Shown one piece after another: positions 1 through 55,655 of a DNA stretch of 64,000 bases. The stretch comes from Littorina saxatilis (taxonomy: Eukaryota; Mollusca; Gastropoda; Littorinimorpha; Littorinidae). Within the stretch, counting starts at the first letter, position 1. Every line of letters begins with the position of its first letter. A program made the translations under genes and the position numbers. The stretch spans positions 33,148,286 through 33,212,285 of the forward strand of contig NC_090246.1 in assembly GCF_037325665.1 (NCBI RefSeq), written 5' to 3'. A model generated the notes under the pieces. It made no database searches, was not told the origin of the DNA, and saw only the letters and a list, made by a program, of their open reading frames with translations.

Positions 1-108
1 AGGTCAATCGGAGGCCTCTCGTGGAAGATAACAAGGTAAAAAACAACAACGGATGGGGGGTGGGGGGGGGTTCCGGGCACCCAGGAACCCCCCCTAGGTC
101 CGCCCCTG
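1..108. repeat. end of a G/C-rich TIR element cut by the window edge
   Basis: Ends AGGAACCCCCCC.AGGTCCGCCCCTG, like the right end of the element at 10327-10862. Confidence 0.5.
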
Positions 109-156
109 GTCTCTGCTGACTTTCAATTGTTTCTTTCACAATTTCTGATGTTTTAT

Positions 157-200
157 ATATATATATATGTGTGTGTGTGTATGTGTGTGTGTGTGTGTAT
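157..200. repeat. TA/TG microsatellite
   Basis: TA units followed by TG units. Confidence 0.9.
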
Positions 201-374
201 AGGGCGATTCAAAGAAAGAGCACACTGATGTTTGCCATTTGACCTCTTTCACAAACAAAAAATATCAAAGCAGATATCGTACCACTGCTGCCGCTTCGTC
301 ACCCCGCATTTTTAAAGCACAGCCCGCGTAACACGCACACAGAAAGCACACAGACGCCCGCCGCACACACGCAC

Positions 375-523
375 CGCGCCCGCCGGCACACACACACATA
401 CAACCGCACACCGTCACACACACACATTCACAAACACACTCCGGCACAAACACACAAACAAACACTCTGAGGCACACAAACTTGAACGAACAGGCACTCT
501 GTGCCGGACACACACACACACAC

Positions 524-565
<42 letters not shown>
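375..565. repeat. interrupted CA microsatellite
   Basis: CA units with ACAAACAC interruptions; the cysteine-rich minus ORF here is an artefact of the repeat. Confidence 0.9.
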
Positions 566-568
<3 letters not shown>

Positions 569-886
569 CACAATTACTTGAAATAATTCTTTTTAATGTA
601 TAATTTAAGACTAGTCACAGAATAATATTAACAAAACGTGGCTTCAAAAATAAAATAAAGTCTACAAAAGCAGCAACAGTTCTTCACAAAATTACATGGG
701 TATAATAAACTTAAAATGTGTTGCAAAAACAGCAACAGAAAAAAAGATGTTGCAAACCGTAATACGTGAATAAGTTTGAAGTATAATTGAGAACATTTGC
801 TTAGTAATTGAAAAATCCACCCAAAATAGTAAAAACATACAATATTTAAGTTCTCTTGTCGTACGTCATCCTTGAATAACAGATAA

Positions 887-1767
887 CAAGTCGCGTGAGG
901 CGAAATTACAACATTTAGTCAAGCTGTCGAAGTAACAGAATGAAACTGAACTCACTGTATTTTTACAGCAAGAGCGTATACTCGTAGCATCGTCAGTCCA
1001 CCGCTCGATACACAGGCAGTGAAATTGGCAAGAAGAGAGGGGTAGTAGTTGCGCTGGGAAGGATAGCACGCTTTTCTTTATCTCTATTCTTTTTAACTTT
1101 CTGATCGTGTTTTTAATCCAAACATATCACATTTATATGTTTTTGGAATCAGGAACCCACAAGAAATACTGAGATGAAATTGTTTTTAAATCGATTTCGG
1201 AAATTTTATTTTAATAATAATTTTTATATTTTTAATTTTCAGAGCTTGTTTTTAATCCGAATATAACATATTTATATGTTTTTGGAATCAGAAAATGATG
1301 AAGAATAAGATAAACGTAAATATGGATCGTTTTAAAAAGAATTTTTTTTTTTTTTTTACAATTTTCATATTTTTAATGACCAAAGTCATTAATTCATTTT
1401 TAAGCCACCAAACTGAAATGCAATACCGAAGTCCGGCCTTCGACGAAGATTGCTGGGCCAAAATTTCAATCAATTTTATTGAAAAATGAGGGTGTGACAG
1501 TGCCGCCTCAACTTTTTACAAAAAGCCGGATATGACGTCATCAAAGGTATTTATCGAAAAAAAGAAAAAAACGTCCGGGGATATCATTCCCAGGAACTTT
1601 CATGTCAAATTTCATAATGATCGGTCCAGTAGTTTGGTCTGAATCGCTCTACACACACACATAGACAGACAGACACACACACACACACACACATACACCA
1701 CAACCCTCGTCTCGATTCCCCCCTCTACGTTAAAACATTTTGTCAAAACTTGACTAAATGTAAAAAG
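887..1767 (+). mobile_element. 0.87-kb hairpin-ended element, copy A
   Basis: Begins CAAGTCGCGT.AGGCGAAAT, has subterminal ACATTTAGTCAAG, an AT-rich middle, a CA/CAGA microsatellite, and a 3' hairpin whose arms are ACATTTTGTCAA / TTGACTAAATGT, ending AAAAAG. No coding capacity. Confidence 0.85.
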
Positions 1768-2099
1768 GATTAATTTATCCAAACTTGGCGACCGATCTAA
1801 GAACCAAAATTATGTTTTCAGTCAGTTTAGCTCCATACACTCTGTAGAGTACAGCACGGTGAATAGAGTACTACCCACTGCTTTCCAATACTGACTGTCC
1901 TTGAAAAAGCTGGAGCCTCATTCGGTAACTTCACAGAAAAATGACAGAAACGAATCAATCGTTTCATCGCAACGATTACCAAACGATAATAGGTCAACCT
2001 CTTCCGCGTCCGGTAAAAATTCTATCTAGCTGACCGCTTCAAATCAAAAGAAAAAAATCGCAATGCTTACAAAAATGATAGCTTATTATTTTGTTCCGC

Positions 2100-2740
2100 C
2101 TTCGTAGAACATACTGCAGTCGACCGCTTCAAATGGAGAGACAAAACATGCAAAATAATTGTTTAAACTATAAAACGGAAACATGTACAACCCTACACGC
2201 ATCAGTCGGAAGTGACGTCAAACTCAACATTGACTTCAATCAATCAATCAATGAGGCTTATATCGCGCATATTCCGTGGGTACAGTTCTAGGCGCTCTGC
2301 AGTGATGCCGTGTGAGATGAAATTTTATACGGCCAGTAATTGCAGCCATTTCGGCGCATATTTACCTTTCACGGCCTATTATTCCAAGTCACACGGGTAT
2401 AGGTAGACAATTATTAACTGTGCCTAAGCAATTTTTGCCAGGAAAGACCCTTTTGTCAATCGTGGGATCTTTAACGTGCACACCCAATGTAGTGTACACG
2501 GGGGGGGGGAGGAGTTCGGACACCGAAGAGAGTCAGCACACAAATTTGACTCTGAAATAAATTTACGCCGAACCTGGGATCGAACTCACGCTGACAGCGG
2601 CCAACTGAATACAAATCCAGCGCGCTACCAACAGAGCTATATCCCCGCCCCCTTAATCGAGACGCTTCCCGAGGGAAGGCAAAGCGAAGGAACCCGTCAT
2701 CACAGTCCGGCGTCAGAACAGTTTTTACATTTGGAAGCTT
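2100..2740. repeat. interspersed repeat R, copy 1 (split by a SINE)
   Basis: The outer parts (2190-2235 with AAGTGACGTCAAACTC, and 2658-2735 with GAGACGCTTCCCGAGGGAAG) match 6160-6250 and 6300-6440. The SINE at 2236-2657 sits between them. Confidence 0.65.
2236..2657 (-). mobile_element. tRNA-derived SINE (head H1 + tail T2)
   Basis: The head on the minus strand has TAGCTCTGTTGGTAGCGC (A box) and GAGTTCGATCCC (B box); the tail ends in a TTGA/CAAT tetranucleotide tract. Inserted into the repeat family described at 2100-2740. Confidence 0.82.
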
Positions 2741-2999
2741 AAAGTTAATTAATGAGTCTGGTCATTAAAACCTCATAGTTCTAATTAAAGGGAAAATTTT
2801 AATAATTGATCCAAAAAGGATTGCATTGTTTTCCTTTCCTCCGCGGAGACGAGCTTGACCCGTCTCGGTATTCGGGCATGGCTTGGTGGTCGCAGTATCA
2901 AAAAATAAATATGTAAAGGAAAAAGAACCTACGGGTTACATCAAAACATGCATATATACAAGCGCCAATCCTTGTAAAATTTATCTCGTGTACCATTCA

Positions 3000-5640
3000 T
3001 AGCTGCGTTGTACTTTTCCCAAATAAATCTTTGCTTAAAATTTCTATTAAATGTCTGAAAATGAGGGATCTTTTTGTTCATTTTGGAAATATATATATGT
3101 GATGTTTGGCACAAATTACTAACACATCAAAAACTTTATCGGTGACTACATTGTTCGCCACTCCAAATAGAACCAGTTCTTTGGACAGTGTTATATTGTC
3201 ACAAAGGGTGCAGTTCGCCTTTAACCAATGTACAAATTCTATCCAAAAAGTCTGCACTTTATCACACTCCCCAAACATATGTATAAGGGTTTCTTCATCT
3301 CTACCGCAAAATGTACACAATGACGTATCCACAATTTTTCGCAAAAATAACCGTTCTGTCGGCACAATTCTGTACAATAATCGGTACTGGAACCATCTCA
3401 GACAGGTATCCTTTGTTGTTTTAAAGACATGTTGAAAAATAACCTTCTTATCTAACAAACAGTTTACGGATTCAGACCATTTTTCAATACATTTGGGACC
3501 GTAACATGTTCAGTCAATTGTTGGTAAATAAATTGTGTCTTACCTTGACAAATACATTTCCACACAATGGGCTCTGTCATAATAAAATGTTGATCAAATT
3601 CTAAGCCGATTTTTCTCTGATATTTTTTAACAGCCTGAATTACACCTCCATACAATACAAAATCTCCTCGCACATTCGGATATTTCATTTTGAACGCATT
3701 ATAGGATAAATATCCATTTTGCCCAAGGACTACTACACACTTGTAGTAGTCCTTGAATTTGCCCCAAAATATGACCAATCTAAGTATCATAATATAGTCT
3801 GACGTTTTCACCAATATATCTTCCTTTCAAAAAGCCTTTTTGATTCTTCTTCTTCGTTCATGGGCTTAGACTCCCACGTTCACTCATGTTTTTAGCACGA
3901 GTGGATTTTTACGTGTATGACCGTTTTTACCCCGCCATTCAGGCAGCATACGCCGATTTCGGGGGAGGCATTCTGGGTATTTTCATGTTTCTATAACCCA
4001 CCGAACTCTGACATGGATTACAGGATCTTTTCCGTGCGCACTTGGTCTTGTGCTTGCGTGTACACACGAAGGGGGTTAAGTCACTAACAGGTCTGCACAT
4101 AAGTTGACCTGGGAGATCGGAAAAATCTCCACTCTTAACCCACCAGGCGGCAGCGACCGGTATTCGAACTCACGACCTCCCGATTAGGAGGCCGACGTCT
4201 TACCACAGCGCCACTGCGCCCGTCAGCCTTTTTGATCATCATGAATCAAATTTGGCAAAACACGTTTAAACCGTTCTGCAATGCATGCTGATGCAATCTT
4301 ATAAACTGTATTTAACAAAGTAATTGGTCTCCAAGTTTTCAAAAGTTTTTTTTTCCCCTTTGGAATACATACTATAACTCCCTGTCTCTGAGTCACAGAC
4401 ATTTCTCCTTTCTCAAATCCACAACTGATGGACCGCAACATAAATTTTCCTAAATCCGAATAAAAAAAACCTTAACAAATTCCGCAGTATACCCGTCTGA
4501 TCCTGGGCCTTTGTCGTTTTTTAATTGTTTCACAGCTTTGAGTAACTCACAGTGAGTTAGTCTACCTTCTATTTGTTTACTTTCATAAAAAAAAGTCTGT
4601 GCTTCTTTTACAATCAAAGCATTGTCATGGATAACTTCACCATTATCTTTCTGCAAGAAGCACATGGACTTCTGGACAAACTGTCTTTTCTACAAATTAC
4701 AAAAATATTTGGTATTTTTTTTCCCCTTCTCCAATCCACTTAGCACGGGATCTAATTATCATACCATCCACTTTTTTTCTGCCTTATTTGAATTAACTCC
4801 TGTCGTGTTTGCTCTAAAAGTTGTATATTATACTCTGTCAAATTACTTTCCAAAGTGTAAATTTGAGAAAGAAGATCTTTTTCCCCCTGTTATTTTCCTT
4901 TTTTTTTATATGAGGAATATGACATGCATCTACCTCTTATTTCCATCAATAACATCTAAAAAAACAACTGATCATCAATCAATAACTGTAAATCATCATC
5001 GTCAATCAAATCAATATTGTCCAAGTTATAAACAGGTAATGCATATTGTATCTTTACATCAACAATAACCTTCTTCACTATATTTACTAATTCCATATCT
5101 GTCAACAGTGAATTGTTAAACTTCCAAAAAGGTCTATCACGTTTAACAACATCAGTTCTAAAACTTACACCAACAATTGAGTGACCAGAATAATAACCTG
5201 GTGTAATATCAGCTTTCACAAACTCAAAACCTAGCTGTTCTGACACAAGAAAATAATCAAGTCTGCTTCGCTGTAAACTATGAAACCGCCTCCATGTATA
5301 CCGTCTCAAATGTGCGTATAAGGCTCTATATAATGTCAATGAGATCATACTGCTCCATAAAGTCAACAACTTTTCTCCTACTATTAACTTTATAAGATTT
5401 GGCCGGGTAGTTTGTATCAATATCGGGGTTTATAACAACATTCCAGTCGCCTCCAATGATAATTAACTCATTATCCATCTGCACAATGTTCTCAAACAGT
5501 TTATCAAAAAAGACAGGACAATCAGCATTACTTGGGCCATAAACATTTCCAAGCGTCAGACGTTTTTTCAGAAACTCAATATCAATCAAAACATACCTTC
5601 CATCATCATCTTTAACCATATTATGAATCTTGTAATCAAA
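3000..5640 (-). mobile_element. degraded L1/Tx1-type LINE (ORF2 remnant)
   Basis: Read on the minus strand from 5619: an APE endonuclease (NVYGPSNADCPVFF, GGDWNV, then SRLDYFLVS and GHSIVGVSF at 5420-4956), the linker KGPGSDGYTAEF (4665-4450), an early reverse transcriptase part (RPITLLNTVYKIASACIAER, 4441-4223), and after a gap the C-terminus with a CCHC-type motif (CTFCGRDEETLIHMFGEC, 3458-3078). The catalytic RT core (FADD-like) is absent, so a large internal deletion has occurred, and several frameshifts split the frames. A SINE is inserted at 3845-4224. Confidence 0.85.
3845..4224 (-). mobile_element. tRNA-derived SINE (head H2 + tail T1) inserted in the LINE
   Basis: Flanked by a 12-bp target duplication AGCCTTTTTGAT (3833-3844 and 4225-4236). 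The head has B-box-like GTTCGAATACC; the tail ends in a GAAGAAGAA tract. The LINE frame continues on both sides, which fixes the ends. Confidence 0.88.
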
Positions 5641-6347
5641 GTTGTTTTTAAACGGCGTGGTTTAGAAAACAGTGTGTCACAAACAAAGGAGCAGTCATGA
5701 GGATATAGTTGTGTACTGTAGAATAATATAACAATTTACAACAAGGCGTAAAGTGGCGACTGGGTATATCAGTACTTTGGAAGAGGATGTCGTGTTAATA
5801 TGCAAATTTCTAAAAACTCTATCAGAACATGAATAAAAATCAATCCTGACAAAGTGTATGGAATATAACCATTGTGCGACAATCATGTCAAGGTCACCTC
5901 AATAAATATAATAAATACAACCAAAAAAAGATATAGAGAGCTCCATCGAAGAGTAAAGCGAAAAATCACTCTTTGGACAAGAGAAGACATGAGAGAACAT
6001 CATCAACTTCAATGTCAAAGTGTGGGCACGCACATTGTAAAAAGAAGGCATTAGGTCGACAGATTGACAGAATGTTTTATATCGCTTCACGCGACTTGTT
6101 CTTCGTTATTCTTGGGGAAAACCACCAAAAAAACACACTCATACAGGCGTCAGTCACTTGTGACGTCAAACTCGACATTGAATCAACGCTTACTGTGGGC
6201 AGGTAAAGCGAAACGAAACCGTCACTACTCTAGTGCCTCTAGAAAAATTCATTTGTCTTTTTCCTTGGGAAAAACGAAACAAAACATCCCTCACTCATCC
6301 CAAGTGACGTCAAACTCGACAGTCACTAGTGACGTCAAACCAAGGAC

Positions 6348-49112
<42,765 letters not shown>

Positions 49113-49122
49113 TGTGGAGGCT

Positions 49123-49745
49123 TTTTGTTCGTTTGAAAGATGTCTTGATTCCTGTGAGTTCGTTAGTCGAAAGCTGTCTTTCCTCCTGTATGTTTACTCC
49201 TGTGTGCCTGTTTTACTGAGTTTTGCGCAAAACTACGCCCTTCCGTGTGCTTGCTTCTTGAAAGCTGTCATTTTGTGCGCCTCTTAGTGGAAAGCTTTCT
49301 TTAATTCTGTGTGCTTGTCAGTTGAAAGATCAGATGCCTTTCCTCCCGTGTGTTTGTGAGTTGAAAGATATCTTCACTTCTGTGTCCTTGTTTAATAGTG
49401 CAAAAATGTATTTATTACTCTCGTGCGCTTGTCAACTGAACGGCGTCTTTACCTCTGTGTGCTTGCTAATTTGACGAGGAATTAAAACCTCTGTGCTTTT
49501 TGGTTGAAAGCTGTCTTTTCTCCAGCGCGTTTGTTAGTTAAATGATAGTTTTACTTGTGTCTGCTTGGTAAAAATGAATACACTCCTGTGGACTTGTTGG
49601 TCAAAATCTGTCTTTTCTCCGGCTCGCTTGTTGGTTTAATTTTACTCCTGCGTGCATGCTTGCTAGTTGAAAGATCTAGTTGAAATATGGCTTCATACTT
49701 GTGTGCTTGTTAGTTAAAAGATGTCTTCACTCCCGTGCTAATTTG
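49123..49745. repeat. degenerate ~40-50 bp tandem repeat upstream of WD40 exon 1
   Basis: Recurring words GTGTGCTTGTTAGTTGAAAG and TGTCTTTACTCC with variable spacing, from just upstream of the start codon outward. The promoter would be expected here or beyond. Confidence 0.65.
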
Positions 49746-50587
49746 TGTGTGTGTGGTGAGTCTTGCACGGAACGACGACGACCCAACAAAAGATGTTATA
49801 TGCTATCCTTGAAATGTTTTTTTGACTCCTGAATTGTCTTGTGCGTGAGAAATCTCGAATGAAGCGACGCCGTGGTAGCTGTAAGGCCTCGATATAGATG
49901 TCCTCTGCGAGCCTGAAAGATCTACAGCCCTGATTTTATTGTTACACCTGTCTGGGTCCTATGACCCAAGGCAGTCTTATTCTGTCATCCGACTGCACAC
50001 ATTCGTCTCTGAATGCCTAGTAAAGAACTCCATTTTGATGTACCGAGGAACCTTTCATTCTGGACCGAAAACACCTTTGCTCAGTTCCACCAGCGTCGAA
50101 AGAAATTCGGTGCTAATCTTCTTCTACAGAGAGTGGAAGCACTAGATCTACAGATTAAACCTTTTGAAGATTACACCATCTAACTCCTCGCGGTCGCTGA
50201 GACCTTCTCAGCAGAAGCACAGAAAGGAACCTAACCTCAGAAACGACACATGACACGGAAGAGGAAGGAAGTTGAGTATGACGTATGCATGATATGACGT
50301 CATGACATGCGACTGACCTCTGACCGCGAACCTGAATTCAATGAATACTAAACAGGTCAAAAACTCTTTTCGCTTAAATACCTTTTTCGGGGTTTTGTTT
50401 GTGTTTCTTATTCGTGTTTTTGTTTTGTTTTCACTAGCTGTACATGCGTAAACGGAATGTCTTCCTGAAGGCCGATAACAGTGTAAGAGCGGATATATGT
50501 TGTACCTGATTTTTTTATCGATTTTAATTAGCCCTGTGAGCAAATGTTTGTGTGTGTGTGTGTGTGCAAATGTATGTGTGTGTGCAA

Positions 50588-50622
<35 letters not shown>

Positions 50623-52814
50623 GTGTGTGCGCGTGTGTGTCACAGTGTGTGTGTGTTGCTTCGTTTTGTTTGTGTAGGTAAACGCAATGTTTAACTGAAA
50701 GGTTTCAAACAATCAAGCAAACAAGCAAACAACCAAGCGACCCAAAGACAAGAAATCAAAGAAGAAAAAATATTCCATGCTTTTATTCTGCATTTCAAGC
50801 ATAATCTAACAGGTCATAGATAGCTAGATCAATCTTGTTTGTTCTACAAGGTGAGCGAATTCTAAAGTGTCACTGCCATACATATTACATATTTATTATC
50901 AACATAAATAGACAGGCATAACGGATCTGCAAAATATTAAAGCCACGTTAATAGTAATATATTGCCCTTTCCTGATCGCAAGGATCTACAATTTTCCATT
51001 TAGGAAATGGAATCATATTTTACACACTTGTTGACGATCACCGTCTAGTCTTTCAGCAATGCGTTATAAACATGTCCCATATTTTCGTATTCCAACAGCT
51101 TGGACCAACATGGTTTCCATCAGCTGCAAATACAGAACATTATGCAATACAAGCGCATACACACAATTTCATCAGTAGGCCTATACAAGGGTGTGTTGAA
51201 GAAGAAGAAGGATTCGCATGCTTCATTGTTAATACGCAGGCTGTAGGCCTACCCTACAGTAATATGTTTTATGTTGGTGTGTGTCTCAAAAGCCAAAAGG
51301 TTCTCTATTTTCTACCTCTCTTAAAACAGTGCCAGATAATTATAATGGCACAGAACTTCGCTTGTCAGTTCATGAGAAGTTATATCCGTGAATCAAACTT
51401 CATCTCCCATGTTCATCTCCCATGTGTGTGTATGTGCCGTGAGAGACTGCTTAGGATTTTTAGATCTGTTTTAGCGCAACTCTAAATTCTTAGTAAATGT
51501 GATACGGCTTAGTGTTATTAGTTTTAAGTGCAATCTTTAATTCTTAATAAATGTGATGTATTTTATGTCTGTGATCGCCTGACACTGCAGGGCAATTTTC
51601 CTTGTTTTTATGACAGTAAACTTTTGAGTCTTGAGTCTTGAGAACCGGAATGCTGTTGAACAGCTTCAAGACGGTAGCAAACAATGCTCATGAACAACGA
51701 TGGCTGCATCAGGGTAGAACTCGTATTCACAGATTCATGTATGCTTCCAATAGCTAATTCCGTAATCTCTGCCTCGTGTGATGTGTAATCCTTTTGTAAA
51801 ACGAACGCTCGTATAGACAATTTCAGTCACACCAAGTGCAAGTTCGCTCTCAAAAAGGAAAGATACTCGTATCAGTGTTTCTATCATATTTCTTTCGAAA
51901 GGGCATGTTATAACTGTTAAATCAGTAAGTTGAATGCAGTCGTTGTAAGCTAGTCATCAAAACGCGACTAAATCACAGAGTGGGGGCCAGTGTCACATCC
52001 TCCCCCCCCCCCCCCCCCCCCCACACCCCGCCTCCCTTTCCGCCGCCTTTGACTAGACTATACAGGGGGTACTTTAAACAACCGCAAATCCATTTTGGCA
52101 GTAACATATTGACTGAATGCGGTAAGATTATTAAGTACACCCGAACAAATATAAAGGTTAACAATCTGGGAATTATCTCAAGTGCAATCACATTCTGGAA
52201 TTATTACACGCCACACTGTTATTGAAAAAGGTCAAACAGAATCACAGCTACAGTCAAATTACTGCTACGGGCAAAACGTCTACGACATGTGTGTGGGGCA
52301 TAATTAAATGTTACGAGTAACAACATTCATCCTACAATACTGTTTCTGTTTGTCTCTCTGCAAAACTGTATAGTCTGCATCATGAAAACATCAGGAAAAC
52401 AAGCATAAAACAAGATTATATCATATCACACAGTATCACACAATATGATATCAGCGGCAACGACAACAATATCACAAACTTTTCTCTTTGTGTGGAGTAA
52501 ATCAAGCAACGCTCCTCAATGTATAAGTGAATTGGTAAACATGACAACCGATGAGACCAGTGTATGAGCTGTTGGAAAGATCACCAAAACATTAACATAT
52601 CACCCATGCATATAAACATTTAACAGATTTGGTAAAGTATGCTAAAAAAAAACGTTCAAAAGAAATAGATCACACGTTGACTATCACGAATTCACATCTG
52701 TGTATTTTTCGACCCGCCATATAGCAAACAATGTTCATCCTTCTGTATAATCATCTTGCCAAGCTCTGGACGTTCTACCAGCTGTTCTTAGTGACACAAA
52801 CTTTCAAGTTCTTT
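49746..52814. other. intergenic region between the two genes
   Basis: No convincing gene. About 51480-51640 looks like the 3' end of a retroposon (CACTGCAGGGCAATTTTCCTT, then GAGTCTT repeats). A C-run lies at 52004-52022. The WD40 gene promoter may lie near 49100-50200, but no motif is certain. Confidence 0.45.
50548..50660. repeat. GT microsatellite
   Basis: GT runs with AAATGTATGT interruptions. Confidence 0.9.
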
Positions 52815-52995
<181 letters not shown>

Positions 52996-53284
52996 CTTCT
53001 CATCTTTCTAATCTGTGCTTCCGATGACTGATTTAAACCTCACCTTCAATATGACTCAAGCAAATCCTTCCCTACGAAACACACTTGATCTACTCTTCAT
53101 TTCAGGGGTGTGTGTGTGCAAGGGGCTGTGGTGTAACAGTTTAACATTGTGCAATCGTCATGCGAAACGTAATGACACTTCTACGGTATAGGCACTAGCT
53201 ACAATCATCATCGCACAGCAAAATACTGAAGTACATCTGTGTAACTATTGGATTCGGTGTCATCGCGGGTCCATAATAAATAAG

Positions 53285-54405
53285 AATCGGCGCTGATGAT
53301 TCGGACCCTTAAAACCTATAACAATCAGGGATCGGCGCTGATGATTCGGACACTCAAAACCTATAACAATCAAGGATCGGCGCTGATGATTCGGACACTC
53401 AAAACCTATAACAATCCAGAATCAGTGCTGATGATTCGGACACTCAAAACCTATAACAATCCAGAATCAGTGCTGATGATTCGGACACTTAAAACCTATA
53501 ACAATCCAGAATCAGTGCTGATGATTCGGACCCTTAAAACCTATAACAATCAAGGATCAGTGCTGATGATTCGGACACTTAAAACCTATAACAATCCGGA
53601 ATCAGTGCTGATGATTCGGACCCTTAAAACCAAAAACAATCCAGGATCAGTGCTGACGATTCGGACACTCAAAACCTATAACAATCCAGAATCAGTGCTG
53701 ATGATTCGGACACTCAAAACCTATAACAATCCAGAATCAGTGCTGATGATTCGGACACTTAAAACCTATAACAATCCAGAATCAGTGCTGATGATTCGGA
53801 CACTCAAAACCTATAACAATCCAGAATCAGTGGTGATGATTCGGACACTTAAAACCTATAACAATCCAGGATCAGTGCTGATGATTCGGACACTTATAAC
53901 CAATAACAATCAATGATCGGCGCTTATGATTCGGACACTCAAAACCTATAACAACTCAGAATCAGTGCTGATGATTCGGACACTCAAAACCTATAACAAT
54001 CCAGAATCAGTGCTGATGATTCGGACACTCAAAACCTATAACAACCCAGAATCAGTGCTGATGATTCGGACACTCAAAACCTATAACAATCAAGAATCAG
54101 TGCTGATGATTCGGACACTCAAAACCTATAACAATCCAGGATCAGTGCTGATGATTCGGACACTCAAAACCTATAACAATCCAGAATCAGTGCTGATGAT
54201 TCGGACACTCAAAACCTATAACAATCCAGAATCAGTGCTGATGATTCGGACACTCAAAACCTATACCAACCCAGAATCAGTGCTGATGATTCGGACACTC
54301 AAAACCTAAAACAATCCAGGATCAGTGCTGATGATTCGGACACTCAAAACCCATAACAATCAAAGATCGGCGGTTTTGAGTCGGACCCTCAAAAATATAA
54401 GAATC
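53285..54405 (+). repeat. 45-bp minisatellite just downstream of the acyltransferase gene
   Basis: About 24 units. The unit is a multiple of three, and on the plus strand each reads MIRTLKTYNNPESVL, giving two long open frames separated by one stop. No promoter, signal peptide or known domain; treated as a repeat, not a gene. Confidence 0.85.
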
Positions 54406-54446
54406 CGGAAAGCTTACAGTTTTGACGCTTTTGTTTTACATTCTTG

Positions 54447-54665
54447 TCACGAGGTTGAAGGATGATTACCCTGAAGACATATTTCACGCATTTGCAGAAA
54501 ACTGGATTCCAACGAGTGCGCGAACATTTGTGAGTCTGTGTCTGCGCAGTCGTAGAAAGAAGTGACGACAACGCAGATGTGTTCTGGGAAGGGGTTGTAG
54601 CATGTTCCGTAGCCATCGGGGACGACTGGGCCGTAACACATGAAAGAATCAGTGGTTGTTGGTAC
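54447..54665 (-). CDS. acyltransferase exon e (last)
   Basis: VPTTTDSFMCYGPVVPDGYG ... CADTDSQMFAHSLESSFLQM, then REICLQ and the stop. Acceptor ctattctcag. A CAGG|GTAATC donor-like site lies shortly before the stop, so a different 3' end is possible. The 45-bp array begins ~40 bp downstream. Confidence 0.85.
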   Translation of the reverse strand, partial: VPTTTDSFMCYGPVVPDGYGTCYNPFPEHICVVVTSFYDCADTDSQMFAHSLESSFLQMREICLQGNHPSTS

Positions 54666-55624
54666 CTGAGAATAGAAAGACAAATATGGGTTTTATGGAC
54701 CAGAGTTTGGATTATTGCCCTAAACATTCCCTTTGAATCCGTGATGTTAATTCAAGACAGCAGACTTTTGAAAGGCCAAACTTTGCTTGTTTCAGGTACA
54801 GCGAAGTCCTCATCTATTTACCCTTAAATGAGGCCTGACTGAAAGAATTCCAACATATGTGCTGTCCTTGAAACTGGAATTTATATTTAAAGTTAAAATC
54901 AAATACACGAACAAAGGTGGCGAGTTGGTTTATGCAACAGGGAAGGAGGGTGGAACAAACCAACCAACCGAGCAACCAATCAACCAACAAGTCAGCCAGT
55001 CAAACAACCAGTTCATCCACTTTTTATTAAACGATTGCCCAGATAAATTAAGCTACTAACCAACAAGTCAGCCAGCCAATCAACCAACCAATTCAACCAC
55101 TCATCCACGTCTCCTGGATCTTTTATCCAACTGTACATAATGTGATGTTTGATATTCAAAATTCACTAAGCTACACATGTATAACGACGATGACGATGAT
55201 GACGATCGACGACGACGACGACGACGACAATTATGTTAATGATTATGTGATGATTATGATGACGATGACGATCGACGATAAAGCTTCAATGGAAGACGAT
55301 AAAATCAGTTTGGGGTCACCAAATCAAGGTCATACCTGGCTCGTCGACAGTTGGAAGTAGTTGATTCTGGTGAAAGACGGATCGCTGAAAAAAGGGAGAG
55401 AATGCAAGACGCCCAGTTCAGCGGCTGCCTCCCTTAGACCCAGAAGATGACAGTCGATGCCCTTGCCTAAAACTGTCTGTAACACAGGAGATTTTGAACG
55501 TGTTACGAGAAAAAAAAAATGACCACAAAATCAAATTTTAATTGCATGCTGATTGCCAACAAAACACAACGAGAAATATGCCGCAATATTCCACCAGTTT
55601 CATCATTCAGTCCTTGTAAATAAC

Positions 55625-55655
<31 letters not shown>

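Noticed and set aside
2590-2657. tRNA genes at SINE heads (also 4140-4224, 15340-15408, 12080-12167, 27920-27988)
   Set aside because: A- and B-box-like words are present, but each continues into a SINE tail and does not fold as a complete tRNA by eye.
51072-51485. 137-codon plus-strand ORF between the genes
   Set aside because: No recognisable domain, AT-rich composition, and no splice or promoter support; likely chance.
53296-54309. Repeat-protein gene encoded by the 45-bp array
   Set aside because: No non-repeat flanking coding sequence, no domain or signal, and the unit is simply open; kept as a minisatellite.
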